From a virus: a stretch of 23,525 nt of DNA. Made by a program: the position numbers and the translations under genes. Shown here piece after piece: positions 1 through 6,801 of this stretch (positions are counted from its first letter, which is position 1; the number at the start of each line of letters is the position of its first letter). The notes under the pieces were generated by a model. It was not told the DNA's origin. It saw only the letters and a program-made list of their open reading frames with translations, and ran no database searches. The DNA lies in the IMG/VR virus record IMGVR_UViG_3300034198_005353, positions 1 to 23,525 of that record; one strand, written 5' to 3'.

Positions 1-1
1 C

Positions 2-337
2 CCCCAGAAACGAAAGGGGGATGCAGCTGAGCGAGAGGGGGCCGAGCTCCTGACCCGGCTGCTTGGCCGCCCTGTCCGCCGCCAGCTGGGCGCCGGCCGT
101 CAGGACGACACCGGCGACCTAGACGGCATCCCCGAGACCGCCGTGCAGGTGGCTCACTGGGCCGACGTGAACCGGGCCATCCGGGTGAAGCCCGAGGACG
201 CCGAGCTGCAGGCCATCGCCCGCGGCTGCCGCTTCTCGGCTGCGTTGATCCGCCTGCCCCGGCGCACCTGGCGGGTGGTGCTCACGCCCAGGGCATGGGC
301 TGAGCTGGTGCTGGCTGCCACCGGGGGGAGGCCATGA
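2..337 (+). CDS. Partial PDDEXK-like nuclease (Holliday-junction-resolvase type)
   Basis: The frame is open from the first bases of the window, so the N-terminus is missing and only about 111 residues are seen. The order of conserved blocks fits small phage PDDEXK nucleases: a basic KRKG stretch, an EREGAELL helix, a RRQLGAG segment, GDLDGIP with the acidic Asp at base 116, then a beta strand (VQVAHWADV) and a C-terminal strand pattern RTWRVVLTP. In T7 the matching position is held by gene 3 endonuclease I, which resolves branched DNA. The usual E-x-K of the active site reads Q-V-A here (codons from base 146). The protein is therefore either inactive, a divergent subfamily, or uses another Lys such as the one in RVKP. 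It overlaps the next gene by four bases (ATGA). Fold assignment is by eye. Confidence 0.5.
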   Translation, partial: PQKRKGDAAEREGAELLTRLLGRPVRRQLGAGRQDDTGDLDGIPETAVQVAHWADVNRAIRVKPEDAELQAIARGCRFSAALIRLPRRTWRVVLTPRAWAELVLAATGGRP

Positions 338-873
338 CCCAATCCCCAGGGATCCGCTGCCCCCAGTGCGGCGACGGCAACAGCAGGGTGATCGACACCA
401 AGCACCGGGCCCACTCGATCGACCGCTACCGGGTGTGCGAGGGCTGCGGCCACAGGTTCGCCACCATGGAAACCTGCAAGGGTGCGCCGGTGAAGGCGGG
501 GGAGGCCAAGGCCTACCGGCCGATCTCCCAGGCCGAGGTGGCCCCGATGCTGGGCGACCTGCCCCAGCCGGTCATTGATGACCTGCTGGCCTGGTGGAAC
601 ACCGCCCGATGGAACAAGTGGAAAGGCAAAGCGGTCTGGACCGCCCGAGCTTTCCAGACATCGGTGCAGCGGGTGCTCGATCTGCACCAGTCCCACCCCC
701 AGCTGGCGGCCGAGCTGGTGCGCGAGGCGGCCGACACCGGCGGCTGGCAGGCGCTCAAGGCTGAGTATCTCGGCAAACGGGTTGAGGTGGAGCGGCTACG
801 TGCCGTGTCTGCCCCAGGCCCACGCGACCCCGCCCTGCAGCGGGCTGCGGAGAGATGGCGCAACGCCAGCTGA
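334..873 (+). CDS. NrdR-like zinc-ribbon protein with replication-protein-like C-terminus
   Basis: The protein has 179 residues. Residues 9-46 form a four-cysteine zinc ribbon (Cys9, Cys12, Cys35, Cys38) with the RVCEGCGHRFATME pattern typical of the N-terminal ribbon of the repressor NrdR. The ATP-cone that should follow in NrdR is absent. Instead, residues about 76-145 are helical and end in GGWQAL (136-141), preceded by WTARAF and QLAAELVREA. That pattern resembles the C-terminal segment of phage replication initiators or loaders, where a Gly-Trp-Gln motif closes a helical domain. A DNA-binding protein acting in phage replication is the most likely role, but this is inference. The start is set by GGGAGG just upstream and the ATGA overlap with the preceding gene. 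The 3' end overlaps the next gene by 19 bases. Confidence 0.6.
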   Translation: MTQSPGIRCPQCGDGNSRVIDTKHRAHSIDRYRVCEGCGHRFATMETCKGAPVKAGEAKAYRPISQAEVAPMLGDLPQPVIDDLLAWWNTARWNKWKGKAVWTARAFQTSVQRVLDLHQSHPQLAAELVREAADTGGWQALKAEYLGKRVEVERLRAVSAPGPRDPALQRAAERWRNAS

Positions 874-1400
874 CGATCGATGACTTCTGCATCGTGGTGG
901 AGATGCTGTTCTCCCACCTGCGGATGAAGGAGGCGGATCGGTGGGGCGAGGACGTGGCCCTGCTCAAGTTCCAGAGCTTGGCAGGGGGCTGGCCTGAGCT
1001 CTCCAGCCAGCAGCTGATGTGGTCCGCCGAGATGTGGATCCAATCCACCGCCGGTAAGGACTTCCTCAAGTTCCCGCCCTGGGCTGAGCTGCTGGCCCCG
1101 CTCTACCGCTGCGACCACCAGGGCCTGGCTGTGCGAGCTGCAGGGTTCCGCCCTGACCTGCCCGCTGGCCTGGCCCCGACGCACCAGCAGCTGGCCCTGC
1201 TGGCGGGGGCGCCCGACCCCCGGCGGCTGCCACCACCAGGCGCCGACCCAGCGGCCTACGAGGTGTTCCAAGCACCACGGCCAGCGTTGCCCCCAGCTGC
1301 AGCTCCAGCTGCTCCCACGGGGCTGACGCCTGAGCTGTGGGCCGAGCACCTGCAGCGGTGCAAGCAACAGCAGCAGGCCTACATGCAGGGGGTCCGATGA
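855..1400 (+). CDS. Hypothetical protein, possibly helicase-loader-like
   Basis: The protein has 181 residues. The first 90 look like one compact helical domain containing W-x-x-x-V, a Leu-Ser-x-x-Gln helix and the segment FLKFPPWAELLAPLY. Small phage helicase loaders (SPP1 G39P type) often show helix-W-helix followed by an F-P-P turn and another helix, so a partner of the replicative helicase is possible. The similarity is a pattern read by eye and is weak. Residues about 100-155 are Pro/Ala-rich and probably unstructured. The C-terminus has a short Gln-rich helix (CKQQQQAYM). GGAGAG sits directly upstream of the ATG. The gene begins inside the end of the zinc-ribbon gene and its stop overlaps the next start, so it belongs to the same translationally coupled run. 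Confidence 0.7.
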   Translation: MAQRQLTIDDFCIVVEMLFSHLRMKEADRWGEDVALLKFQSLAGGWPELSSQQLMWSAEMWIQSTAGKDFLKFPPWAELLAPLYRCDHQGLAVRAAGFRPDLPAGLAPTHQQLALLAGAPDPRRLPPPGADPAAYEVFQAPRPALPPAAAPAAPTGLTPELWAEHLQRCKQQQQAYMQGVR

Positions 1401-1648
1401 CAGAGGCAGTCTTCCTGGCCGCCGCCCGTCTATCCGCCCAGCGGATCCTGCAGCGTGGCCTGCTGACTGGGAAGTGGTCGGTCGCCAGCTTCAACGGCAG
1501 GCGAGCACGCACCGATCTGGTGCTACCCACTTGGGATTTTCTACAGGCAAATCCTCAATTCGAGGATCCGAATTACAGGGACGAAGCAGCATACCGAGCT
1601 GCGCACTGGCCCTATGTCGAAGGCAAACCCGCAATGGATTCATTCTGA
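1397..1648 (+). CDS. Small hypothetical protein (83 aa)
   Basis: The family is not recognised. The ATG at 1397 overlaps the preceding stop (ATGA) and has AGGGGG five bases upstream. The reading frame stays open further upstream, but that part runs inside the previous gene. The protein begins with an Ala-rich helix (VFLAAARLSAQRIL), continues with basic residues (GKWSVASFNGRRAR) and ends in an acidic, aromatic-rich tail. No zinc, Walker or nuclease motif is visible. From about base 1530 the DNA is visibly less GC-rich than the flanking genes, which could reflect a more recent insertion. It lies in a run of small genes between the replication genes and the exonuclease, where T7-like phages keep variable host-takeover or accessory genes. 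Confidence 0.65.
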   Translation: MTEAVFLAAARLSAQRILQRGLLTGKWSVASFNGRRARTDLVLPTWDFLQANPQFEDPNYRDEAAYRAAHWPYVEGKPAMDSF

Positions 1649-1827
1649 TGTACGAAGAAGTCTTGAACCTGCTCCAGAACACTGACACCAGCAAGAGGCA
1701 AGTGTTGGCAAAGGCGATCATCGAGCGGACCTGGCACTTAACCGTCCCCCAGGCCGCCGATCTCATCGTGGCCGAGGGTCTTCACCCGGCTATCAAGATC
1801 GACTGGGCCCAGGTGGAGGTGCAGTGA
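1648..1827 (+). CDS. Small hypothetical protein (59 aa)
   Basis: The family is not recognised. The ATG at 1648 overlaps the preceding TGA by one base, and the stop overlaps the next start in the same way. The frame is open upstream of 1648, but that part lies within the previous gene. The product looks all-helical. A first amphipathic helix (YEEVLNLLQNT) is followed by SKRQVLAKAIIERTW and a segment VPQAADLIVAEGL that could be a helix-turn-helix-like or simple two-helix unit. No catalytic motif can be seen. No clear Shine-Dalgarno sequence precedes it, so translation is probably coupled to the upstream gene. Confidence 0.6.
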   Translation: MYEEVLNLLQNTDTSKRQVLAKAIIERTWHLTVPQAADLIVAEGLHPAIKIDWAQVEVQ

Positions 1828-2123
1828 TGGTTGTCACCACCAACCCCGAGGGCTGGGCCTATCGCCGGCACCTGCAGAAAAACCCGCACTGCATCACGCC
1901 CGAGGAGCTGCGCCGCCGCCTGGCGGTGATCGAGGTGATGGTCGAGCAGCTGGCCGTCGAAACGCTGTGGGTGCCGGGGCTGAATGTCCCCTGCCAGTCG
2001 ATCCGCAGCGCCCTCATTCACCTGCAGGCTGCCGCTGACCAGTCGCATCGTGTGGGGCCCACGATTGTGCCGGTGCTGCCCCGGCTCCCTGAGAACACCA
2101 GCAACACTGAGGAGCAGCCATGA
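1827..2123 (+). CDS. Hypothetical protein (98 aa)
   Basis: The family is not recognised. The ATG at 1827 is preferred because GGAGG lies seven bases upstream. A GTG directly before it (1824) is the alternative and would add one residue. The sequence has a basic N-terminus (GWAYRRHLQKNP), a long amphipathic helix (TPEELRRRLAVIEVMVEQL) and a polar C-terminal tail rich in Pro, Glu and Asn. It is placed one gene before a 71-residue protein and two genes before the exonuclease. The stop overlaps the next ATG by four bases. Confidence 0.65.
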   Translation: MVVTTNPEGWAYRRHLQKNPHCITPEELRRRLAVIEVMVEQLAVETLWVPGLNVPCQSIRSALIHLQAAADQSHRVGPTIVPVLPRLPENTSNTEEQP

Positions 2124-2335
2124 GCACACCCGGAAAAGCCGTCGCCCGCCTTATGCACTGGAACGGCAAAGGGGGCCGGCTCGGTGTTGTCACCCCCATA
2201 GCTCGCACATACACGGAGATGCCGCAGGGAGAGGCGCCGTACTGGGACGAAGGGGAGCCTTTGTACATGCCAGCACAGGCCATATCTGCGGCGATCCCGC
2301 CACCGCCAGGCCCCAGCATCGAGGCACAGCCATGA
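2120..2335 (+). CDS. Small hypothetical protein (71 aa)
   Basis: The family is not recognised. The ATG at 2120 overlaps the preceding TGA (ATGA) and has GAGGAG six bases upstream, so expression is well supported. The protein has a short basic N-terminal half (KAVARLMHWNGKGGR), an acidic centre (YWDEGEPLY) and a Pro-rich end (AIPPPPGPSI). No signal peptide, membrane segment or catalytic motif is visible. Its stop overlaps the start of the exonuclease gene by four bases, so the two genes are translationally coupled. Confidence 0.6.
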   Translation: MSTPGKAVARLMHWNGKGGRLGVVTPIARTYTEMPQGEAPYWDEGEPLYMPAQAISAAIPPPPGPSIEAQP

Positions 2336-3081
2336 GTGAAGCACTCGCACTGATCGACGCTGAACTGTTCCTCTACCGGGCGGCAGCTGCTGCCCAGTAC
2401 GAGGAGGAGTGGGCCCCCGACGAATGGACCTACGTGTGCCGCCACGGCGAGGCGCGTGCCACCTTCCAGGACCATCTCGCCATGGTCCGCGACGAGCTCC
2501 CCGACCACCAGATTTGTCTCTGTTTCGGCGATCGGGTCAGCTTCCGCTATTCCCTGTGGCCCTCCTACAAGGCGAACCGGAAGACCAACCGCAAGCCGGC
2601 CGGCTATGGGGCGCTGGTGGAGTGGGCCAAGGATGCAGCGAGTGGGCGCGGCTGGCAGGTTGAGACCTTCCCCGAGGTGGAGGGCGATGACGTTCTGGGC
2701 CTGCTCTACGGGCCAGGCGATGTGATCGTGTCCGATGACAAGGACATGCTTACCCTGCCCGGCCGCCACCTACGGGCAGGCCTGCTGGTGGACGTGTCAC
2801 CCGTGGAGGCAGATCAAGCCTTCTTCACCCAGGTGCTCACCGGCGACAGCAGCGACAACTACCCCGGCTGCCAAGGCGTGGGCCCTGTCGGCGCCGCCAA
2901 GCTGCTGAAAGGAGTCACCGACCCTGCAGAGATGTGGGCCAGGGTGCTGGCCGCCTTCCACAAGGCTGGTCATTCCACCCAGTTCGCTATCACTCAGGCC
3001 CGCTGCGCCCGCATCCTCAGGGCTGGCGAATACGCAGGGAACGGGCCAATTCTCTGGACGCCACCAGGCGGGGAGGCCTAG
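2332..3081 (+). CDS. gp6: T7 gp6-like 5'-3' exonuclease (FEN/PIN family)
   Basis: The protein has 249 residues. It degrades DNA from 5' ends, removing RNA primers and recycling host DNA, and in T7-like phages it also helps recombination of concatemers. The family motifs appear in order: the first metal-binding Asp in LIDAEL (Asp9), the basic arch segment SLWPSYKANRK (75-84), EGDDVLG (Glu117, Asp119, Asp120), VSDDKDM (Asp135, Asp136, Asp138), TGDSSDN (Asp172, Asp175), and the helix-3-turn-helix loop PGCQGVGPVGAAKLL. All expected acidic ligands are present, so it should be active. The ATG at 2332 has GAGG upstream and gives the normal N-terminus. A longer frame starting at 1984 runs through the previous gene and was not used. 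The gene ends at TAG 3081, followed by a 44-base gap that holds the first putative late promoter. Confidence 0.92.
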   Translation: MSEALALIDAELFLYRAAAAAQYEEEWAPDEWTYVCRHGEARATFQDHLAMVRDELPDHQICLCFGDRVSFRYSLWPSYKANRKTNRKPAGYGALVEWAKDAASGRGWQVETFPEVEGDDVLGLLYGPGDVIVSDDKDMLTLPGRHLRAGLLVDVSPVEADQAFFTQVLTGDSSDNYPGCQGVGPVGAAKLLKGVTDPAEMWARVLAAFHKAGHSTQFAITQARCARILRAGEYAGNGPILWTPPGGEA

Positions 3082-3105
3082 CACTTCCACCCCCGCCTAT
3101 CCTGC

Positions 3106-3126
3106 GGTTGTTCTGCACAGCTGCAG
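3106..3126 (+). promoter_or_regulatory. Putative phage late promoter, copy 1 (T7 phi6.5 position)
   Basis: This is the first of four copies of a 21-base element: two purines, T, W, G, K, any base, then CTGCAC, three free bases, then TGYAG. Here it reads GGTTGTT, CTGCAC, AGC, TGCAG. It lies in the gap after the exonuclease stop, where T7 has promoter phi6.5. The last base is the G of the GTG start proposed for the next small gene, so either that start is wrong or the mRNA is nearly leaderless. Function is inferred from repetition and position. Confidence 0.6.
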
Positions 3127-3317
3127 TGGAAGAAGATCCGATCATCACTCAGCGGCTAGTTGAATGGCTGGAGGGGATCTTCCCCGACCGTGTGCCCGAT
3201 GCCACCGCCACCGACCAGCAGGTTCGAGTGGCGATGGGTCGGGCTGAGGTCGTGCGGTTCATCCGCCAGAAGCACGAACAGCAGCAGGAAGAAGGCAAGA
3301 CATTCGAGGAGCTCTGA
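3126..3317 (+). CDS. Small acidic hypothetical protein in gp6.5 position (63 aa)
   Basis: The product is a small two-helix protein: ITQRLVEWLEGIFPD, a short linker, then AMGRAEVVRFIRQKHEQQQEE. Short proteins with a VEWLE helix and a VVRFLR-type helix are common just before the portal genes of T7-like phages. Their function is unknown, and I cannot name a family. The start is uncertain. GTG 3126 is the nearest start that keeps the whole first helix, but it overlaps the putative promoter and has no Shine-Dalgarno sequence. TTG 3108 is an alternative. An internal ATG at 3234 would leave only the second helix. The stop overlaps the next ATG (TGATG). Confidence 0.6.
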   Translation: MEEDPIITQRLVEWLEGIFPDRVPDATATDQQVRVAMGRAEVVRFIRQKHEQQQEEGKTFEEL

Positions 3318-3712
3318 TGTGCACCGGCGGCGGTGGAGGCGGTGGCGTTATCACCACACCCGACACCAGGGCTTACGACCGACTGGCTGACGCCCAGATC
3401 CGCGCCATGGAATCGGCGCGAGACGGTGCGCTGTCGCTCAAGCAGCAGGAGCTGCAGGCCACGCTCGCCACCCAGCAGCAGACCCTGGAGAAGCTGAACA
3501 CCGCCAGGACTGCCCGGGCCAACGAGACCGCCGCCAACGCTGCCCGCATGGCGGCGCTGATCGGCCCACCCTTGCCTGAGAAATCAGCCAAGCCGCCGGT
3601 GATCGGCAGCGATCGGGCATCGGCGCCGAAGGCCCGCAGCCGCAGCACGCTGCGGATTGACCGGCAGACCGCCACCAGCACCGGCCAGGGCTCTGGCCTC
3701 AACATCTCCTAA
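3317..3712 (+). CDS. Minor virion protein, T7 gp6.7/gp7.3-like (copy A)
   Basis: The protein has 131 residues. It starts MCTGGGGGGG, continues with a long helical, Gln/Ala-rich coiled-coil-like region (about 20-85) and ends in a basic segment RSRSTLRIDR followed by STGQGSGLNIS. T7 gp7.3, a virion protein needed for tail assembly and adsorption, ends in a very similar way (a basic KSLSV-type segment, then a Gly-rich GGINI end), and T7 gp6.7 begins with Met-Cys. Position between exonuclease and portal also matches. GAGGAG lies five bases before the ATG. The next gene looks like a paralogue with the same ends. The assignment rests on the ends and position, because the middle is low-complexity. 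Confidence 0.6.
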   Translation: MCTGGGGGGGVITTPDTRAYDRLADAQIRAMESARDGALSLKQQELQATLATQQQTLEKLNTARTARANETAANAARMAALIGPPLPEKSAKPPVIGSDRASAPKARSRSTLRIDRQTATSTGQGSGLNIS

Positions 3713-3714
3713 CC

Positions 3715-4134
3715 ATGTGCACCGCACCCCCACGCCCCCCGAAGATCGTCACGAAGGGGCCAAGCAAGTCAGAGGTCCGAGCCCAGGAGCGGCAGCTGGC
3801 CAGCTACCAGGAGCAGATCCGGGTGCAGCAGGAGAGTGCGGCCGCACAGCTGCAGGCCCAGATCGAGGCGGCGGCTGCCGAGACCAGGCGGCGCGAGGAG
3901 GAGATGGCTGCCCTCCAGCAGCAGCAGCAGCAGCAGCAACAGGCGATGGCGCAGCAGCAGACCGCCCAGCAGGCGGCGGCCTTCACGGTCACGACCGCCG
4001 CGGCGCCGGCCGACATGACCGGCACCGAGACCACCGTGGCGACGACACCGAAGCGCAAGCGGACCGACTCGCTCAAGGTGGGGGCGCCAGCGGTTGCCAC
4101 CGATGCAGGCACCGGCCTGAACGTCGGAGTGTGA
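3715..4134 (+). CDS. Minor virion protein, T7 gp6.7/gp7.3-like (copy B)
   Basis: The protein has 139 residues and begins two bases after copy A. It starts MCTAPPRPPKIVTKG, close in style to T7 gp6.7, which also begins Met-Cys and has early Pro/Lys residues. A long charged coiled-coil follows (EVRAQERQLASYQEQI to RRREEEMAALQ) and leads into a run of nine Gln encoded almost only by CAG (from base 3916). The tail is Ala/Thr-rich, then basic (KRKRTDSLKVG), and ends ATDAGTGLNVGV, matching the end of copy A. The same kind of virion role is likely. There is no Shine-Dalgarno sequence before the ATG, so translation probably depends on re-initiation after copy A. One base separates its stop from the portal start. 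Confidence 0.6.
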   Translation: MCTAPPRPPKIVTKGPSKSEVRAQERQLASYQEQIRVQQESAAAQLQAQIEAAAAETRRREEEMAALQQQQQQQQQAMAQQQTAQQAAAFTVTTAAAPADMTGTETTVATTPKRKRTDSLKVGAPAVATDAGTGLNVGV

Positions 4135-4135
4135 G

Positions 4136-5803
4136 ATGACAGCCGAGCACATCTACAACCAGCTCAGCAGCATCCGCGAGCAGTACATCACCCGGGCGAG
4201 GGAGTCGGCGAGCTACACCATCCCCTACGTGGTGCCGCTGGCCGACTACGTGAACGGCCCGACGAACGAGGCCTACGACCAACCGTGGTCTGGCATCGGC
4301 GCCAGGGGAGTCAACAACCTGTCAAGCCGGCTGATGCTGGCGGTTCTGCCCGCGACCGAAGCGTTCTACCGGTTCACCATCGACGAGGCAGAGCGGGCAG
4401 CGCAGCGCAGGATCGTGGAGCAGCAGCTGACGGACGAGGGGCTCAGCCCTGAGGAGGTGGCAGCGGAGGTGGCGCGGCAGGAGACCGAGTACGACCTGGC
4501 CCTGTCGAACCTGGAGCAGGCGGTGCTGCGCGAGATCGAGGCGACGAACGACCGGGTGGCGGTGTTCCAGTCGCTGATCCAGCTGCTGATCGTCGGCAAC
4601 GTGATCATGCACCTGGGCGAGGAGGGCCTGCGCTACCACCCCCTCCAGCGGTACGTGCTGCGCCGGCACCCGCATGGCCCGCCGGCCGAGGCAGTGATCT
4701 GCGAGATGGTCAGCGAGGCATCGCTACCGGAGGAGGCCCGGGCCCTGCTGACGCGGGAGATCAGCCCCGGCGACGAGGCCGCGCCCAGCCTGGACAACCG
4801 GCACAAGGTCTTCACCCACGTGAAGTGGGGCGAGGACCGGGTGGAGTGGCACCAGGAGATCAACGGCAAGGAGATCGAGGGCACCAGCGACAGTGCCCGG
4901 CGGGATGAATCGCCGTGGATCCCGCTCCGCATGTATGCGATCGACGGGCAGGACTACTCCCCCGGCTACGTGGAGAGCAAGTGTCTGGCGGATCTGCACA
5001 CTGCCAACGCCCTGACCCAGGCCCTGATGGAGGGGGCGCTGGTGGCGGCTCGCACCGTGTTCGGGCGGAAGCCCGGGGCGCTGGTGCGCAACAAGCAGTT
5101 TGCGGAGGCGAAAAACGGCGACGTGCTGACCATGAACGAGGGAGATGTGTTCCCCGTTCAGGCCAACAAGCAGAACGATCTGGCCACCGCCCAGCAGGCC
5201 CTGGCTCAGGTGACGGCCTCGCTGTCCGCCAGCTTCATGCTGAGCTCCGTCCGCGATTCAGAGCGCACCACCGCGGAGGAGGTGCGGCTACAGGCGCTGG
5301 AGATCGAGAACAGCCTGGGCGCCGTCTACGCCATCCTCACCAGCGAGATGCAGGCGCCGTTCATCAGCTGCAAGCTGGCCCAGCTCACGAAGAAGAAGCG
5401 CATCCCCTCGATGCCGGAAGGACTGGTCAGGCCGGTGGTGAGCGTGGGCCTGGCGGCTGTCGGCCGCAACAACGATCTGGAGAAGGTGGCTCGCTTCATG
5501 CAGCTGGGCCAGCAGTTCGGTGGGCCTGAGTTCATGGCCCGGGTGAATCAGGAGGTGCTCTACAAGGAGCTGGCCTCGAAGATCGGCATGACGGCCGCCG
5601 GCCTCATCAAGAGCGAGGGCCAGGTGCAGCAGGAGATGGCCGCAGCACAGCAGGCAGCGCAGCAGGCCGAGATGGCCAAGCAGGCCATGACCGCACCGGC
5701 GGCAGATCCGCAGCGCCTGGCCAGCGCCGCTCAGACCCTGCAGGAGATGGGCGGCCAGCCGCCGCCTGATGCGACCACCCAACCAATGGAGACCCCAGCG
5801 TGA
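4136..5803 (+). CDS. gp8: Portal (head-tail connector) protein
   Basis: The protein has 555 residues, close to T7 gp8 (536). It forms the dodecameric ring at one capsid vertex, through which DNA is packaged and ejected and onto which the tail is built. The N-terminus IYNQLSSIREQYITRARESASYTIPYVVP and the following GARGVNNLSSRLMLAVLP are classic for the Head-tail connector family (T7 gp8). Later hallmarks include SPGYVESKCLADLHTANALTQA and the region ERTTAEEVRLQALEIENSLGAVYAIL. The C-terminus is Gln/Ala-rich and probably flexible. GGAG lies seven bases before the ATG. The stop overlaps the GTG of the scaffold gene by four bases, which would couple portal and scaffold synthesis. Confidence 0.95.
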   Translation: MTAEHIYNQLSSIREQYITRARESASYTIPYVVPLADYVNGPTNEAYDQPWSGIGARGVNNLSSRLMLAVLPATEAFYRFTIDEAERAAQRRIVEQQLTDEGLSPEEVAAEVARQETEYDLALSNLEQAVLREIEATNDRVAVFQSLIQLLIVGNVIMHLGEEGLRYHPLQRYVLRRHPHGPPAEAVICEMVSEASLPEEARALLTREISPGDEAAPSLDNRHKVFTHVKWGEDRVEWHQEINGKEIEGTSDSARRDESPWIPLRMYAIDGQDYSPGYVESKCLADLHTANALTQALMEGALVAARTVFGRKPGALVRNKQFAEAKNGDVLTMNEGDVFPVQANKQNDLATAQQALAQVTASLSASFMLSSVRDSERTTAEEVRLQALEIENSLGAVYAILTSEMQAPFISCKLAQLTKKKRIPSMPEGLVRPVVSVGLAAVGRNNDLEKVARFMQLGQQFGGPEFMARVNQEVLYKELASKIGMTAAGLIKSEGQVQQEMAAAQQAAQQAEMAKQAMTAPAADPQRLASAAQTLQEMGGQPPPDATTQPMETPA

Positions 5804-6693
5804 GCGCCAACACCGTAGACATCAGCCAGATGGTGGGCCCCGGGCAGGAGGAAGTCCTGGCCGAGTTCCTCGCTGGCGACACCACCCCCGGCGGTGCACC
5901 TGCCCCCGCCACCGAGGGCGACGCCCTCGACCAGTTCCTCGCCGCCCAGGAGCAGAACGAGCAGAGCCAGCAGCCGCCAGAGGATGACGGACTGCCCGAG
6001 AAATACCGGGGCAAGTCGCCGGCCGAGGTCTACCGGCTCACCCTGCAGGAGGCCGAGTACCGGGCGAAGCAGGGCCAGCAGCCACCCGAGCCGGCCCCCG
6101 AGACCTACACCCCCGAGCTGGGGAAACAGCTCTATGGCGAGACGGTGGCCGGCGCCATCGCCGCTGCCGAGATCAACCCGCTGGAGATGGCGGCCAAGCT
6201 CAAGGCCGGCGAGGACGTGAGCGACTACACCAAGGCGCTGGTGGAGAAGGGCGGCATCCCCGAGGCGGTGCTGACTGCCTACCTCGCTGGCCTGGCCCCG
6301 GCCCCGGCCACGCAGCAGAGCGGCGGCCTGAGCGAGGCGGACCAGGCCGAGATCAAGGCGGTGGTGGGCGGCGATGCCGAGTTCGCCCAGCTGGCCCAGT
6401 GGATGCAGGGCAACCTCAGCGCCGAGGAGCTCGCCGACTACAACGCTGTGGTCGATGCCGGCGACAAGCGGGCCATCCGCCTGACGCTGCGCTCCCTGAG
6501 CGCCAGGGCCAAGGGCGCCACTGCTCCCCCGCCCACGCCGAGGCTGATCGGTGGCACCGACCCCGGCCCCGCTGGCCTGGACTTCCCCACCAGAGGCGAC
6601 TGGGAGAAGGCCAGATTCAGCCGTCGGTATGAGGGAGACGCCAAATACAGGGCGCAAGTTGACGCTGGACTCGTCAGATCGAGCTGGGCCTGA
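5800..6693 (+). CDS. gp9: Capsid assembly scaffolding protein
   Basis: The protein has 297 residues (T7 gp9 has 307). It is acidic and rich in Glu, Gln, Pro and Ala, as expected for the internal scaffold that shapes the prohead and leaves before or during packaging. Recognisable parts are the acidic N-terminal half, the segment DDGLPEKYRGKSPAEVYRLT (a motif seen in podovirus scaffolds), a central helical region (GGDAEFAQLAQWMQGNLSAEELADYNAVVDAGD) and the basic C-terminal end RGDWEKARFSRRYEGDAKYRAQVDAGL, which should bind capsid protein. It starts with GTG inside the portal stop (GTGA), with GGAG upstream. It sits directly between portal and capsid as in T7. Confidence 0.93.
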   Translation: MSANTVDISQMVGPGQEEVLAEFLAGDTTPGGAPAPATEGDALDQFLAAQEQNEQSQQPPEDDGLPEKYRGKSPAEVYRLTLQEAEYRAKQGQQPPEPAPETYTPELGKQLYGETVAGAIAAAEINPLEMAAKLKAGEDVSDYTKALVEKGGIPEAVLTAYLAGLAPAPATQQSGGLSEADQAEIKAVVGGDAEFAQLAQWMQGNLSAEELADYNAVVDAGDKRAIRLTLRSLSARAKGATAPPPTPRLIGGTDPGPAGLDFPTRGDWEKARFSRRYEGDAKYRAQVDAGLVRSSWA

Positions 6694-6708
6694 TAGCTTC
6701 GGGGCATG

Positions 6709-6729
6709 AGTTGTGCTGCACACCTGTAG
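6709..6729 (+). promoter_or_regulatory. Putative phage late promoter, copy 2 (before the capsid gene)
   Basis: The second copy of the 21-base element reads AGTTGTG, CTGCAC, ACC, TGTAG. It lies in the 108-base gap between scaffold stop (6693) and capsid start (6802), 72 bases before the GTG. In T7 this gap holds promoter phi10, the strongest late promoter. All 12 invariant positions of the element are kept. The right arm has T where the other copies have C. The rest of the gap holds no terminator that I can see. Confidence 0.65.
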
Positions 6730-6801
6730 AGATCGAGCCCGCTGAGGCGGATAACTCGCTGATCGAACGGCTGAGACAGGCGCTCGCAAACCTTAGCCCC
6801 C

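Noticed and set aside
3916-3942. CAG repeat as a simple-sequence or mobile repeat
   Set aside because: It encodes a Gln run in frame within a coiled-coil protein and is not repeated elsewhere. It is best seen as part of the protein.
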